Positions 18,559 to 26,915 of a stretch of 64,000 nt of DNA are shown here, piece by piece. A model generated the notes under the pieces. The model worked only from the letters and a program-made list of their open reading frames with translations, searched no databases and was not told the origin of the DNA. The translations under genes and the position numbers were made by a program. The stretch covers positions 992,001 through 1,056,000 of the forward strand of contig CAVRHR010000007.1 of the NCBI GenBank assembly GCA_963721005.1, in the 5' to 3' direction. Source of the DNA: VAZQ01 sp963721005. GTDB lineage: Bacteria; Pseudomonadota; Alphaproteobacteria; Rhizobiales; Xanthobacteraceae. Every line of letters begins with the position of its first letter. Position 1 is the stretch's first letter.

Positions 18559-19988
18559 ACTCGAGCTGCACTATGACGGGGACCAGGTCCGATATGCCGG
18601 CAGGCAGTTCTCGGACGACGGATTCCCGCGGTTCGAAAGCGACTACATCAAGTGCGGTCGGGTGGAATGGGGCCAGGCCTTCTACACCATCAAGCACTCG
18701 AGATACTCGCTCACGCACGATTTTCGCGTCCTCGACGACGCCGGCAAGACCGGTTCGAAGGTGCTCCGTGTGCTGGACGGCAGCGCAACCGAAGAGTTCG
18801 ATTGCTCCACCGGGCCGCGGCCTTTCTACGTCGTTGGGCACAACCCGAACAAGATCTCCGACATCGTTGCGGCGCTTGATGCGGGCGCCAATGCCGTCGA
18901 GCCTGATGTGAACGTGTACGAGGATCACCAAGATCAGATTTGCATCAGCGAGACCGGCTCGCTCGACACCGACGAAGGCGGCGATGAAGATGCGCCCGCG
19001 CTCGGTGAGTTCCTGGACCAGCTCCACCAAGTCGCGCTTCAGCGCCCCGAATTGGCCTTGGTCGTCTTCGACTGCAAGCCCAAGGTCTCGACCCCCGAAC
19101 TCGGCGCCAGGCTGCTCGCAGAGATCCGCAAGCGCCTGACGTTCGATACCGAACTGCACATCATCATCTCGGTCAGCAGCCTTGACCATAAAGCCATCTT
19201 CGACAGGATCAAGGACGGACTGGGGCCACGCGAAGGCGTCATGGTCGACGAGGAGAACGATCCCGTCGCGGTTTCGGACTTCTTCACGCAGGCTGGCGTG
19301 GCCAACCAGTGCTATGGCAACGGTGTTGCAGCCGAATTCTCAGCGCCGACCTTGAGTCCCCATGTTCGCCCTTCGATGGAACAGGCCTGTGAGACGCGCG
19401 CCTCCGCCGGCCGCATCAAGTTCATCTATGTCTGGACCGTGCGCGACCCAGACAAGATGCGCGAGTACATCCGCATCGGCGTCGACGGCATCATCGGCGG
19501 GTCGTCGCCGGCCACCTTCGACGCTTCGACCGTCGCCAAACTGCGCGCTCTGAGCGAGGAGGATGAATTTGCCCCGCTCATCCGTCTCGCGAACTCGGGC
19601 AGACAACCCGTTCACGCCACCGAATGCGAACTACGGGCTCGTGGTCCACACAGGCGACCGATTCAATGCCGGCACGGACGCCACGATCACCTTCACTCTC
19701 ACGGGCGCGCTGGGATCGGCCATCAAGGTTGTCGACGCCTCGCTGATCGGATCCATTTTTGGTAAGACATCCGGAAGGATGGAACGCGATGCCTGGGACC
19801 ACATCACGATCCAAGGGCCGGATCTCGGCGAACTGAAATCGATCACGGTGCAGCGTGATGACGAAGGCAACGCGCCCGACTGGTTTCTGGACCAGGTCCA
19901 GGTGCGCAGCAAACGCTACGGTGTGTCGAAGCGGGCCGTATTCAACCGCTGGATCGGGACGCTGCCTTCCACGGAGCGATTGGTTTGA
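18548..19988 (+). pseudogene. SMaseD-like phospholipase D with PLAT domain (gene C), one frameshift
   Basis: The start is a GTG at 18548 inside the end of gene B. After about 90 beta-rich residues comes a TIM-barrel core like the GDPD-related sphingomyelinase D/phospholipase D toxins: H98 (VVGHNPN), E118 and D120 (NAVEPDVNV), D175 and K177 (VVFDCKP), W296 (YVWTVRD) and GVDGIIGG. Spacings from H98 to E118/D120 and from D175 to K177 equal those of the spider enzyme. The second catalytic His, expected near residue 133, is not there; the sequence reads ICISETGS. After the barrel one extra G in GGG at 19597-19599 shifts the frame. The next frame then encodes a PLAT/LH2 lipid-binding domain (YGLVVHTGDRFNAGTDATI, then WDHITIQGP) to 19988. 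Lipid or membrane targeting is the likely role. Confidence 0.75.
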
Positions 19989-20181
19989 GCAACCAAGGGT
20001 CGGCTCGTGGCGTAGTTCGAACCTTAGAGCGGAGGCGCTTGCGCGACGCGCTACTGTTTACATGCCCTGATATTTGCTAGCAGGCTCCCGCATCTGCGAG
20101 ACGCGCTGCGGTCGCCTCATCATCATCGGGCAATATGCCCCAGATGGACATGCCCCAGATGGACCCCGCGCTCTATCTCGG

Positions 20182-20330
20182 TCAGAGAGACCTGTCATGA
20201 TAGGCGAGGCCAGTGTGCGCATCGGTGCTTCCGACCAAACCGAATTTGTAGGGATTCACCCCAAGCTCGGCCTCCATCTTGAGACCGTTTTTAAGCGCCG
20301 AACGTGCGTACTCGAAGGACAATTCAAGCA
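20182..20330 (-). pseudogene. Fragment of a DUF3604 protein
   Basis: About 45 minus-strand residues (FEYARSALKNGLKMEAELG, then VNPYKFGLVGSTDAHTGLA) match the characteristic core of DUF3604 proteins, which end this block with GSTDxHT. Sequence on both sides is unrelated, so only a piece of the gene remains. I see no other gene in 19989-20790. Confidence 0.6.
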
Positions 20331-20583
20331 GATCGGCCAAACGGTCCGCCCGCTTGCTTGCCTCCATATCGATAGACACAGGTCTTTGTCCCTCAGTACC
20401 CAACGCCTGGGCAGAGCCGCTTTCGCTGGACAGCATACCACCAAAGCCGACCGTTACCGTTAAGACGGTTCAGCAAAATAGGCCTCAAAGGCCGTCGCTC
20501 GTCCCCCTTTTCGCGCCCGCCTACCGTTCCAAGTGTAGGTTCGACACGAGTCAGGTGAACGACCCGTTGGTGGTGGGTTCGGT

Positions 20584-20690
20584 TCGGGTCAAAACCCGAA
20601 AGTCTCAAAGTGAGCATATGTTTTCCGCTCTAGCCCAATAACCGGACTCTGTCGAAGTCGGCCGGCACTTCCGGGTCGGGTAGAGTCGAG
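20584..20690 (+). repeat. Interspersed ~105-bp repeat, copy 1
   Basis: The segment contains GGTCAAAACCCGAAAGTCTC, then GAGCATATGTTTTCCGCTCT, ACCGGACTCT and a GGCACTTCCGGGTCGGG end. The same order of blocks occurs at 23464-23575, and the first half at 42066-42135. All copies sit between genes. Confidence 0.7.
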
Positions 20691-20794
20691 ATGTGGCGCG
20701 GTGGCGGTAGGCTGAGCATATCTGTTTGCCGCCTCTTTCGTCTGGCGGTGCCTTAATGGCTCAGCCGTAACTCCGTTTCCACATCCCGCTCATC

Positions 20795-20828
20795 GAACCG
20801 GACAGGCAGATTTCCCGCATCCGGCTCT
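20795..20828 (-). ncRNA. Group II intron domain V (truncated intron)
   Basis: On the minus strand these 34 bases fold as the catalytic domain V hairpin: AGAGCCGGATGCG on one arm, a GGAAA-type tetraloop, and CTGCCTGTCCGGTT on the other, matching the family pattern (AGCCGUAUGCG..GAAA..GUACGGUU) apart from normal variation. A domain VI-like stem follows towards 20760. No intact reverse transcriptase lies beside it, so the intron is incomplete. Confidence 0.65.
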
Positions 20829-21511
20829 CGGACAAGACTTCACGCCTTTGCTTGGCGTGCGACGCCATCTGCAGTTCTTGAACCCGTTGCGGAGTTTATA
20901 GGTTGCCCAATCTCCCAGGTCCCTCGCCACGTATTGCGTCTGTCTTGAACTGAGGTCCCTTCCCTCCACTGGCATTACCCAGCTTCCGCGGTACTACGAA
21001 CCCCTCCGCCACCCCAGGGCGCCCGGCCTGTCCCTCACGGGCGTCCGGTTGGTCGTCCCTCCGACCACGCTAATGGGGCTTCCCGTGTTGCGTGCGCTTT
21101 CCTTGTGTACATGCTGTCGCCACTACCCCGGCACAGCGACTGGAGGTCTTGCTTCGCTCATTCCGCCCCAGTCGTATCAGCCTTCCCTGATATGGCCGTC
21201 AGGTCGGCCCGTGCATTGTCCTTTTCGAGGCTTGCTCAGCGTTCACTCGCGTTACGGCCTGCACACTCGCGCGGTCACCGTATATCGTGACCCGCTATCC
21301 GAAGGCTTCAGCCACTTCGTTACCTCCATAGCTGCTCCGGTTGCTTCCGGCTGGAGCGGTTGCCGGGTGGGACTTGCACCCACTGGAAAGCGCCGCCTTT
21401 GCACGGCGCACGCCATAAGCGGACACGGACTGGCACGAGCGGGCAGGCCATCAGCATGCGGAAGTCGAGAGCACTGGGGATTATCGAGTCCCAATAGCGA
21501 GTCCGCATCCG
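20829..21511 (-). other. Non-coding sequence beside the intron domain V
   Basis: A plus-strand frame of 159 codons (21049-21528) is open here, but its product is full of Arg, Ser, Cys and Pro without a start signal. I recall this type of translation from many genomes as a spurious product of a conserved mobile or structured element. Short hairpins such as the GTGGGACTTGCACCCAC stretch (palindromic arms) at 21367-21383 fit structured RNA or IS debris. I see no real gene. Confidence 0.4.
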
Positions 21512-23347
21512 CTATCCCCTTCGCTTGACATCAACCGAACCAGTGGGGGTCTCATACACGATCCGGCCACCAACCATCGTCATTAGCGATCTGATGTCGC
21601 GAATGCCGATTTCCTCCACAGTAAGCGGATTTGCGCTGAGGACCGTCAAGTCCGCAAGCTTACCCGGCTCCAGCGAGCCCTTTCGGTCCTCGTCGAACGT
21701 CAAGAACGCGTTGTTGTGTGTCGCGCAACGCAATGCTTGAACGCGCGTTAGCGCCTGCTCGGGTGATACAGGTTCATTGGTGCGATCCCGGCGGGCAATC
21801 GATTGCCAAACTGGCCAGAACATCGAGATTGGCACATTGTCGGTCACCAGGCCCACGTTGACACCGGCATCGAGCAGATCGCGCAATGGCGTGTTCTCGC
21901 CCTGTCGGTCTGGTGGCAGCCTTCCCTGGGTGGCGCGGCCCTCCTTGTAGATGAACTCATTGGTGTGCGTCGTCACCAGTAGCCCCATGTGCACGATTCT
22001 TTCGATGTCCTTCGGAGACAACAGGCTAACGTGGCCGATGATCCATCGGCGCCCTTTCAGGGGCACCTCGCGGTCGACCTCGGACAGTAAGTCGATCAGC
22101 CCTGGCGAAATATTGGCGTTACAGATCGCCCGAATATCGTTTGCGGCCAGGTGCAACAACAGTTCCTTGACGCGCTCGCGTGGCAATCCGGTGTCGTAGT
22201 TGAAACCCGCCCAACCAGTATAGGGCGACGCGCCGGCGCGCAGATCGTCGGAGCGGCGGTTGCCGATATTGATGTAGACGCCTGCCAGTTTAAGCCAATC
22301 GTCACCGAAGGCAGGCTCACCGAGCCAGCCTGCCCAGGCCTCGATGAACGGGCCGAGCGGCGCACCAGCCATGACCTTCCAATTAGGGCTGAACACCAAC
22401 GCTGACCGCATCGTCAGCCTGCCATCGCGGTACGCGTCCTTGTAGGCGCGAATCACCTCATTGGCGACGCCGTGCTCCTCGAATACGCTGGTGGTACCGC
22501 AGGCGTGATAAGCCTGCATCGAGACCCGCAATGCCCTAGCTCGATCCGCGCGAGTAAATCCGAACGATTGCCGAAACCAGATCAGCTCGGCCAACGGCTG
22601 CATCTCGTTTTCGATGAACACGCCCGTCGGATTCCCGGCGCCGTCCTTCTCGATCGTCAGCGATTCCACCGGCGAGACCGTGTCCCGCGTGATCCCGGCG
22701 CGCCGGAGCGCCTCGGAGTTGGCGATCGACACGAGTGGCAGGCTGTGACGCCAGAAACCCCAGATGGAGCGGATGAATACCGGATTTTCGGGCGCGGCGG
22801 CGTCGAGTTCTTGTCGGGTTGGCCATCGTTTCTCGGCCAGGATGTCCGGCACATCAAAATAGTACGGGGGATCGCCGATCGGCATGGTCACAATCCACTC
22901 GCCCCGTGGCTTCGCGCTCGCGAGTTCAGCGATACGGTTCTGGATATCGCGGATCGAGCGTACCGGCCCCAGCGCCGGATAGATGCCTTTGAGACCCTCG
23001 CGATCCATGTGCGCGTGACCATCAATCATTCCGGGCATGACGCTCCTGCCCTCGAGGTCGAGCACCTCGGTATTCTGCGCGGTGTAAGCTGCCATCGAGG
23101 CGTCCGAACCGACCGCGAGAATCCGGTCGCCTGCGATCGCGACCGCTTGCACGATGCTGAAGTTGCGATCAATCGTAATGATCTTTGCGTTCTTAAGGAC
23201 CAAATCGGCGGGCCGCACAGCCGGATCGGCCGCGACGGTCTGAGTTTGCGCTGACGTGGGTGTGTTTGCAGCGAATCCAGTCGCTATGGCCGTGCTGGCC
23301 ACGCCCGCTTGTCTAAGGAACGCTCGACGGGGGATCATGCTGCTCAT
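21512..23347 (-). CDS. Tat-exported amidohydrolase (YtcJ-like)
   Basis: The ATG at 23347 gives about 611 residues starting MSSMIPRRAFLRQAG. This RRAFLR twin-arginine signal followed by an Ala-rich segment predicts export of the folded enzyme to the periplasm. Two further start codons upstream (to 23416) would bury the signal inside the protein, so they are less likely. The metal-dependent hydrolase domain shows MPGMIDGHAHMD (metal-binding HxH), GHVSLLS, TTHTNEF, and VGLVTDNVPI with the conserved Asp near the end. The family removes acyl or amide groups from small molecules; the substrate is unknown. It is followed at the C-terminus by the usual LEPGKLADLTVL beta-sandwich return. There is no obvious operon partner. 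Confidence 0.85.
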   Translation of the reverse strand: MSSMIPRRAFLRQAGVASTAIATGFAANTPTSAQTQTVAADPAVRPADLVLKNAKIITIDRNFSIVQAVAIAGDRILAVGSDASMAAYTAQNTEVLDLEGRSVMPGMIDGHAHMDREGLKGIYPALGPVRSIRDIQNRIAELASAKPRGEWIVTMPIGDPPYYFDVPDILAEKRWPTRQELDAAAPENPVFIRSIWGFWRHSLPLVSIANSEALRRAGITRDTVSPVESLTIEKDGAGNPTGVFIENEMQPLAELIWFRQSFGFTRADRARALRVSMQAYHACGTTSVFEEHGVANEVIRAYKDAYRDGRLTMRSALVFSPNWKVMAGAPLGPFIEAWAGWLGEPAFGDDWLKLAGVYINIGNRRSDDLRAGASPYTGWAGFNYDTGLPRERVKELLLHLAANDIRAICNANISPGLIDLLSEVDREVPLKGRRWIIGHVSLLSPKDIERIVHMGLLVTTHTNEFIYKEGRATQGRLPPDRQGENTPLRDLLDAGVNVGLVTDNVPISMFWPVWQSIARRDRTNEPVSPEQALTRVQALRCATHNNAFLTFDEDRKGSLEPGKLADLTVLSANPLTVEEIGIRDIRSLMTMVGGRIVYETPTGSVDVKRRG

Positions 23348-23463
23348 GGGCTTTACCACCACTGTTCTCATTTCAGCGGGATGGGTGACGGCAAATGCGG
23401 CACCGGAGAATATCATGGCCCGAAGGGAGAATCCGGCCTGTGCCCCGGTCGCAATGTCTCTTC

Positions 23464-23575
23464 TGGGTCAAAACCCGTAATCCTCTGACCGAGCAGAAGT
23501 TTTCCGCTCTGCCCCCAAAACCGGACTCTTTTGCCGTCGACTGGCACTTCCGAGTCGGGCCAGCAAGAGACTCTT
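23464..23575 (+). repeat. Interspersed ~105-bp repeat, copy 2
   Basis: The blocks follow the order of the copy at 20584: GGTCAAAACCCGTAATCC, GAGCAGAAGTTTTCCGCTCT, AAAACCGGACTCT and TGGCACTTCCGAGTCGGG. It lies between the amidohydrolase and the solute-binding protein gene. Confidence 0.7.
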
Positions 23576-23596
23576 GCACCGCAACAAACGGCACGG

Positions 23597-24583
23597 TTAT
23601 TCGATGACCTCGTCGGCGCGGCCGAGCATTGTGAGCGGGAAGGTGATGCCGAGCGCCCCTGCGGTCTTGAGATTGATGATCAGCTCAACCTTGGTGGATT
23701 GCTGCACTGGCAGGTCAGCCGGCTTCTCACCTTTGAGAATGCGCCCCGCATAGGTGCCAGCGATGCGCCATGCGTCGGCTGGATCTGTTCCATAGGAAAA
23801 AAGGCCACCGGCTTCGACCGAGCTGCGGACGTGATAAATCGCAGGCATCCTGTAGCGGGCCGCTAGCGGCGGGATTATTTTCGAACCATAAACGGCAAAC
23901 AGGAGGTCGTTGCCAGCGTCAAGCGCGCCGATCTTCTGCTCGGTCAGCATGGCGATAGCGGGCTCGATTTCCTCCGGGGTGGTCGCATTGGCAAATAGCA
24001 CCCGCACGCCGAGAATACGCCCCGCTTTTTCCAAAGCTTCCTTGCGCACCATGGTGGCCGCGGCAGTCGGATTGTCGAGATACCCGATCAAACTTGCGGC
24101 CGGTACCAATTCGTGCAGCAGCTCAAGACGCTTTGTGATCAGCTCTTCCGTTAGGAAGGATGCGCCGGTGATGTTGCCGCCAGGATGATCGAGGCTAGCG
24201 ACGAGACCGTTGCGCACGGGGTCGCCACCATTCGCAAAGACGATGGGAATTGTTGGTGTCGCCGCCTTGGCGGCCCGCGCCGGCTCGCCGCCGCTAACAG
24301 CGACGATCACGTCCACCCGGCGATTGACCAGATCGGCAGCGAGCCTGGGCAAACGATCATACTGTGTCTCCGCATAGCGATATAAGATTTCGATGTTTCG
24401 TCCCTCGACGAAGCCCTGGTCACTCAAGCCCTTGCGGAATGCAGCCGGGAGGCTCGTGGGTTCGTCCTGGCCCGCGCCGTCTAGAAAACCGACCAGCGGC
24501 AGCCTACGCTGCTGCGCTTGCGCCCTTACCGGCAACGCCGCCACGCTGCCCGTTAGACCCACGATAAACTCGCGCCGTCGCAT
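23597..24583 (-). CDS. ABC-type solute-binding protein (TrpX-like, PF04392 family)
   Basis: The 328-residue product starts MRRREFIVGLTGSVAALPVR, a Tat-type signal, followed by the family opening LPLVGFLDGAG and FRKGLSDQGFVEGRN. The later motifs IPIVFANGGDPV, LVASLDHPGGNITG, INLKTAGALGI and the C-terminal RADEVIE are all typical. Such proteins bind small ligands in the periplasm (aromatic amino acids in the characterised cases). No permease or ATPase gene is nearby, which is common for the many single copies in rhizobia. Length is normal and the gene looks intact. Confidence 0.85.
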   Translation of the reverse strand: MRRREFIVGLTGSVAALPVRAQAQQRRLPLVGFLDGAGQDEPTSLPAAFRKGLSDQGFVEGRNIEILYRYAETQYDRLPRLAADLVNRRVDVIVAVSGGEPARAAKAATPTIPIVFANGGDPVRNGLVASLDHPGGNITGASFLTEELITKRLELLHELVPAASLIGYLDNPTAAATMVRKEALEKAGRILGVRVLFANATTPEEIEPAIAMLTEQKIGALDAGNDLLFAVYGSKIIPPLAARYRMPAIYHVRSSVEAGGLFSYGTDPADAWRIAGTYAGRILKGEKPADLPVQQSTKVELIINLKTAGALGITFPLTMLGRADEVIE

Positions 24584-24759
24584 GGGCAGCCCTCCAAGGC
24601 AACGCAGCCTACCACATCCTCAATCACGGGGTGTGTTGTGCAACACAGCAAAAGTCGGCCGCCGATGTCGGCTTGGGGTCAAAATGCGACCTCGTAGAAT
24701 GTCGCCGACACGTCGGCTTTGGGGCCACAACCCGACTGTCGCGCTGCAGCAAACGCCAG

Positions 24760-24935
24760 ATCATGCTGCGCACGCCGGTCACGTTACCGCCCTGATGATT
24801 GAAGCTCGCGACCAAGCGATTTTTGACCGAGTTGCCGCCAATGATGAAAACCATCGGGATGCTGGTGGTCGCAGCCTCGACGGCAAGCACTGCCGCCGTG
24901 CTGTACAACCCTGCGATCGCTTTGACTTTCTTCAC
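24760..24935 (-). pseudogene. Fragment of a second solute-binding protein
   Basis: About 45 minus-strand residues (SIPMVFIIGGNSVKNRLVAS, then FNHQGGNVTGV) match the middle of the complete gene at 23597-24583 (IPIVFANGGDPVRNGLVAS). Both termini are missing and the frame runs into the repeat-like sequence at 24655-24735 (GGGTCAAAATGCGACC). Confidence 0.6.
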
Positions 24936-24960
24936 AAGGTCGCAGTCTAGACCGCCTTGA

Positions 24961-25167
24961 TCAACTCAACCTATGGCGCTGATCGCCGACTTTAGCTTCG
25001 AGGCGTCGATGGTGCCAAGCGCGAGGCGCCGGTCCGCAGATAGGCCTCGAATTCCCTGGCCGGTAGCGGCTTGAGCGACCAGCCGGCCCCGGTGCTGCGG
25101 GAGGATCGAACTCCTTGATCGCCTCCTCGATGGCGGTCTTCTCGTCCGGCGCGTACACGGTCCCGAC
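24961..25167 (-). pseudogene. Remnant of the 'PDEE' small protein family
   Basis: The minus strand reads VGTVYAPDEKTAIEEAIKEF and then diverges into low-complexity and frame-changed sequence. It shares the strand-IG-PDE-helix pattern with 12188-12313 and 34211-34420. No plausible start is present. Confidence 0.4.
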
Positions 25168-25335
25168 CTGGCGGCCGGCGCACCGCCTTGCGGTTTGTTC
25201 CGGTTTCCCGATCTGTTCCCTTCAACTGGATGGGTGCTGGCCGGGTTTGACCCCCACTGGCCGGATTTGGAACAGCCAGTGGCCGGATTTGAAATCTGCT
25301 GATATAGTGGCTTCAGTGTAGCGCTGGGGCGTACC

Positions 25336-25569
25336 GTTCCGCTCACGCCGTATCTTAGTGATGGCGTCTTTGACCCGGAGGCGATTGAGGCCATGACGGC
25401 CGCCTTCGAGAAGGTACGCGAATCTCTAAAGCTTGCCGACCGGAGCGACCCCCTCGTCGAGATTGTCGCTGTCGCGGTGATCGAGGTTGCCAGCACCGGC
25501 GAGCGCGACCCACCTCGGATTCACAATGCCGTATTGCTGAAGCTTCAATCAGATCGGCGAAGCGCGTAG
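25336..25569 (+). pseudogene. Small protein, copy of 35141-35374 with its start codon lost
   Basis: The 77-codon frame PLTPYLSDGVFDPEAIEAM... is nearly identical to the intact gene at 35141-35374, including about 70 bp of upstream and the hairpin downstream. The position that is GTG in the other copy is GTT here (25336-25338), and no ATG, GTG or TTG lies between it and the upstream in-frame stop. Translation could only begin at the internal ATG at 25393, losing a quarter of the protein. The C-terminal region also differs (HNAVLLKLQ against QDAVLQRFQ). Confidence 0.6.
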
Positions 25570-25589
25570 GCCGCCTCAGTTGGCGGCCT
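25568..25589 (+). terminator. Hairpin terminator, AGGCCGCC-TCAGTT-GGCGGCCT
   Basis: An 8-bp perfect stem begins at the stop codon of the small gene and is followed by CTTGCTTT. The same hairpin follows the paralogue at 35373-35394, and an imperfect version follows the frameshifted gene ending at 35004. Confidence 0.65.
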
Positions 25590-25595
25590 CTTGCT

Positions 25596-25742
25596 TTAGC
25601 GCTCGCCGAGAGTGCGCCTTACCGTCCCTAGTCTGTGAATGATATTGGCAATTTCACGGGGTGTTGCCTTCAACGTTCCACGAAAAATAGCAAATAGTTG
25701 CCGCAGGTACATGCCCTTCCGGTGCTGATAGTAGGCCTTCAT
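25596..25742 (-). CDS. Small basic protein (48 aa)
   Basis: The ATG at 25742 is preceded by AAAGGAGG at ideal spacing, one of the strongest ribosome sites in the window. The product starts MKAYYQHRKGMYLRQLFAIF and is basic and partly hydrophobic. Upstream in-frame codons to 25799 are not needed. No family is recognised. It converges on the gene remnant at 25336-25569 and may share its hairpin as a bidirectional terminator. Confidence 0.5.
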   Translation of the reverse strand: MKAYYQHRKGMYLRQLFAIFRGTLKATPREIANIIHRLGTVRRTLGER

Positions 25743-25865
25743 GGTGAGCCTCCTTTGCAAGGAGCCGACACGTTTATCTGAGTTGCACAACCCGGCCACT
25801 CGCTATTTGAAATCTGGCCACCATTTAGGGGGTGCCCAATCCAGGGCAATTGAAAGGAGGTCAAA

Positions 25866-25913
25866 ATGAAGCTTAAGCTTCGTCTGACCCCGACCGGAAA
25901 ACCCGCAGGGTAA
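25866..25913 (+). CDS. Micro-ORF with consensus Shine-Dalgarno (15 aa)
   Basis: AAAGGAGGTCAAAATG gives a perfect anti-16S match with ideal spacing. The peptide is MKLKLRLTPTGKPAG, strongly basic. It could be a leader peptide, a small regulatory protein or a truncated gene. Confidence 0.35.
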   Translation: MKLKLRLTPTGKPAG

Positions 25914-25946
25914 AACCATAGGCCGCCGGGCTCTGACAGGAGGGCA

Positions 25947-25991
25947 ATGGCTGCGAAACAATATGGGATAACGCTACAGCCGCAGCATTAG
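25947..25991 (+). CDS. Second micro-ORF (14 aa)
   Basis: CAGGAGGGCAATG starts a 14-codon frame (MAAKQYGITLQPQH) 34 bases after the previous micro-ORF ends. Two strong ribosome sites in 80 bases are unlikely by chance, but I know no family for either peptide. Confidence 0.3.
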   Translation: MAAKQYGITLQPQH

Positions 25992-26156
25992 GCGGTGCGG
26001 ATGGTATCCGCAGGGAAATTGCGAGGTGCCCCTGATCAGCCCTCGCACCCTTACATTCCATCCATTGCCCAAGGAACTGCCGCTGCCGACCCGGATCGGT
26101 CGTGGTTGGCGGCGGGGTGTTAAGCGCCACATGCTGCGGTTCCGGGAGGAGCCATA

Positions 26157-26408
26157 ATGGACGCACCCGACCATCTCACTACCGCGCTGTACTTCTCCGA
26201 GCGCGCCAAGCGCACCCCCGATGAGGGCGAACGGGCGCGGCTGACGGCTGTTGCCGCAAAGTATCGCGAGATGGCGATTGTGGAGGCGATACCGTTCATG
26301 ATGGCGATGCCGAAGCGCCCGGCGGCGCGCGGGACAGAAGACGGCTTAGATGTGGCCGACATGAAGAAGCCCCGCCGAGGTTGGCCCATGGCGGGGCTTT
26401 TGGGGTAA
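26157..26408 (+). CDS. Small helical protein of unknown function
   Basis: GGGAGGAG lies just before the ATG at 26157. The first 45 residues (DHLTTALYFSERAKRTPDEG then ERARLTAVAAKYREMA) form a helix pair of the type seen in many small rhizobial proteins. The last 15 codons overlap a strong terminator hairpin, so the natural stop may have been lost by a frame change and the true C-terminus is uncertain. Confidence 0.5.
   Translation: MDAPDHLTTALYFSERAKRTPDEGERARLTAVAAKYREMAIVEAIPFMMAMPKRPAARGTEDGLDVADMKKPRRGWPMAGLLG
26367..26400 (+). terminator. Intrinsic terminator overlapping the gene end
   Basis: AAGCCCCGCC and GGCGGGGCTT form a 10-bp perfect GC-rich stem around a 13-base loop, followed by TTTGGGG. 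This is one of the clearer intrinsic terminators in the window. Confidence 0.7.
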
Positions 26409-26620
26409 CCCAGAGATGGCGCAGCTGTGTGGCAGCCGCGCAGGCGCAATATCTCACACTGGAAAGATGGCCGCCAAGGCTCAGCTGGTGCGGCCTTTGA
26501 GCGCAAGGTGTTCACCCGATACGCCATCGCCGGTGCGCGCGTTAAAGTTAAAAGCGGATCGCTCCGGACAGCGGCTACGTATGACCTAAAATGTGGGGGC
26601 CTCTCGTAAATGGGAGGTGC

Positions 26621-26665
26621 GGTCCCGGCCATCACAAGTCTCTTGTGGGGAAAATGGTCGGGACC
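26621..26665. ncRNA. Nested stem-loop of unknown role
   Basis: GGTCCCGGCCAT pairs with ATGGTCGGGACC (one G-T pair), and inside it CACAA pairs with TTGTG around TCTC. No gene surrounds it in 26409-26915. It could be a structured RNA, an attenuator or a mobile-element end. Confidence 0.3.
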
Positions 26666-26915
26666 GGCCCCTCGAGGCTCGTAAAGGAAGCCCCGTCGGG
26701 AGAGTGCCGTCGCTCAGCGAGGCTTCCAGACGGGAAGCTTGGAGGCCTTGAGGGAGATTGAAGCTTCGCCGTCCGTAGACAAAGTAGACCTCCCGGCACG
26801 ATCAATTTTGACAAATATCAATCATTCGTCGCCATCGGGTGCGTTGCGGCAAACGGATCGGCCAGCCTACTCCAAATCGCAGGGCCAATAGCGGCCCCGA
26901 TCAGGAGAACAACCC

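Larger units (their letters stand above)
25228..25600 (+). repeat. Segmental duplicate of 35037-35400
   Basis: A stretch of roughly 360 bp beginning GTGCTGGCCGGGTTTGACCC and ending at the GGCCGCC...GGCGGCC hairpin recurs at 35037-35400 with few differences. It contains the small gene and its flanks, so the unit was copied as a block. Confidence 0.85.

Noticed and set aside
21049..21528. 159-codon plus-strand frame rich in Ser, Arg and Cys
   Set aside because: Recurrent spurious translation of a conserved non-coding element beside the intron domain V; no start signal.
25200..25600. CRISPR-like repeat near the duplicated block
   Set aside because: Only two or three copies of short strings, without regular spacing or spacers.
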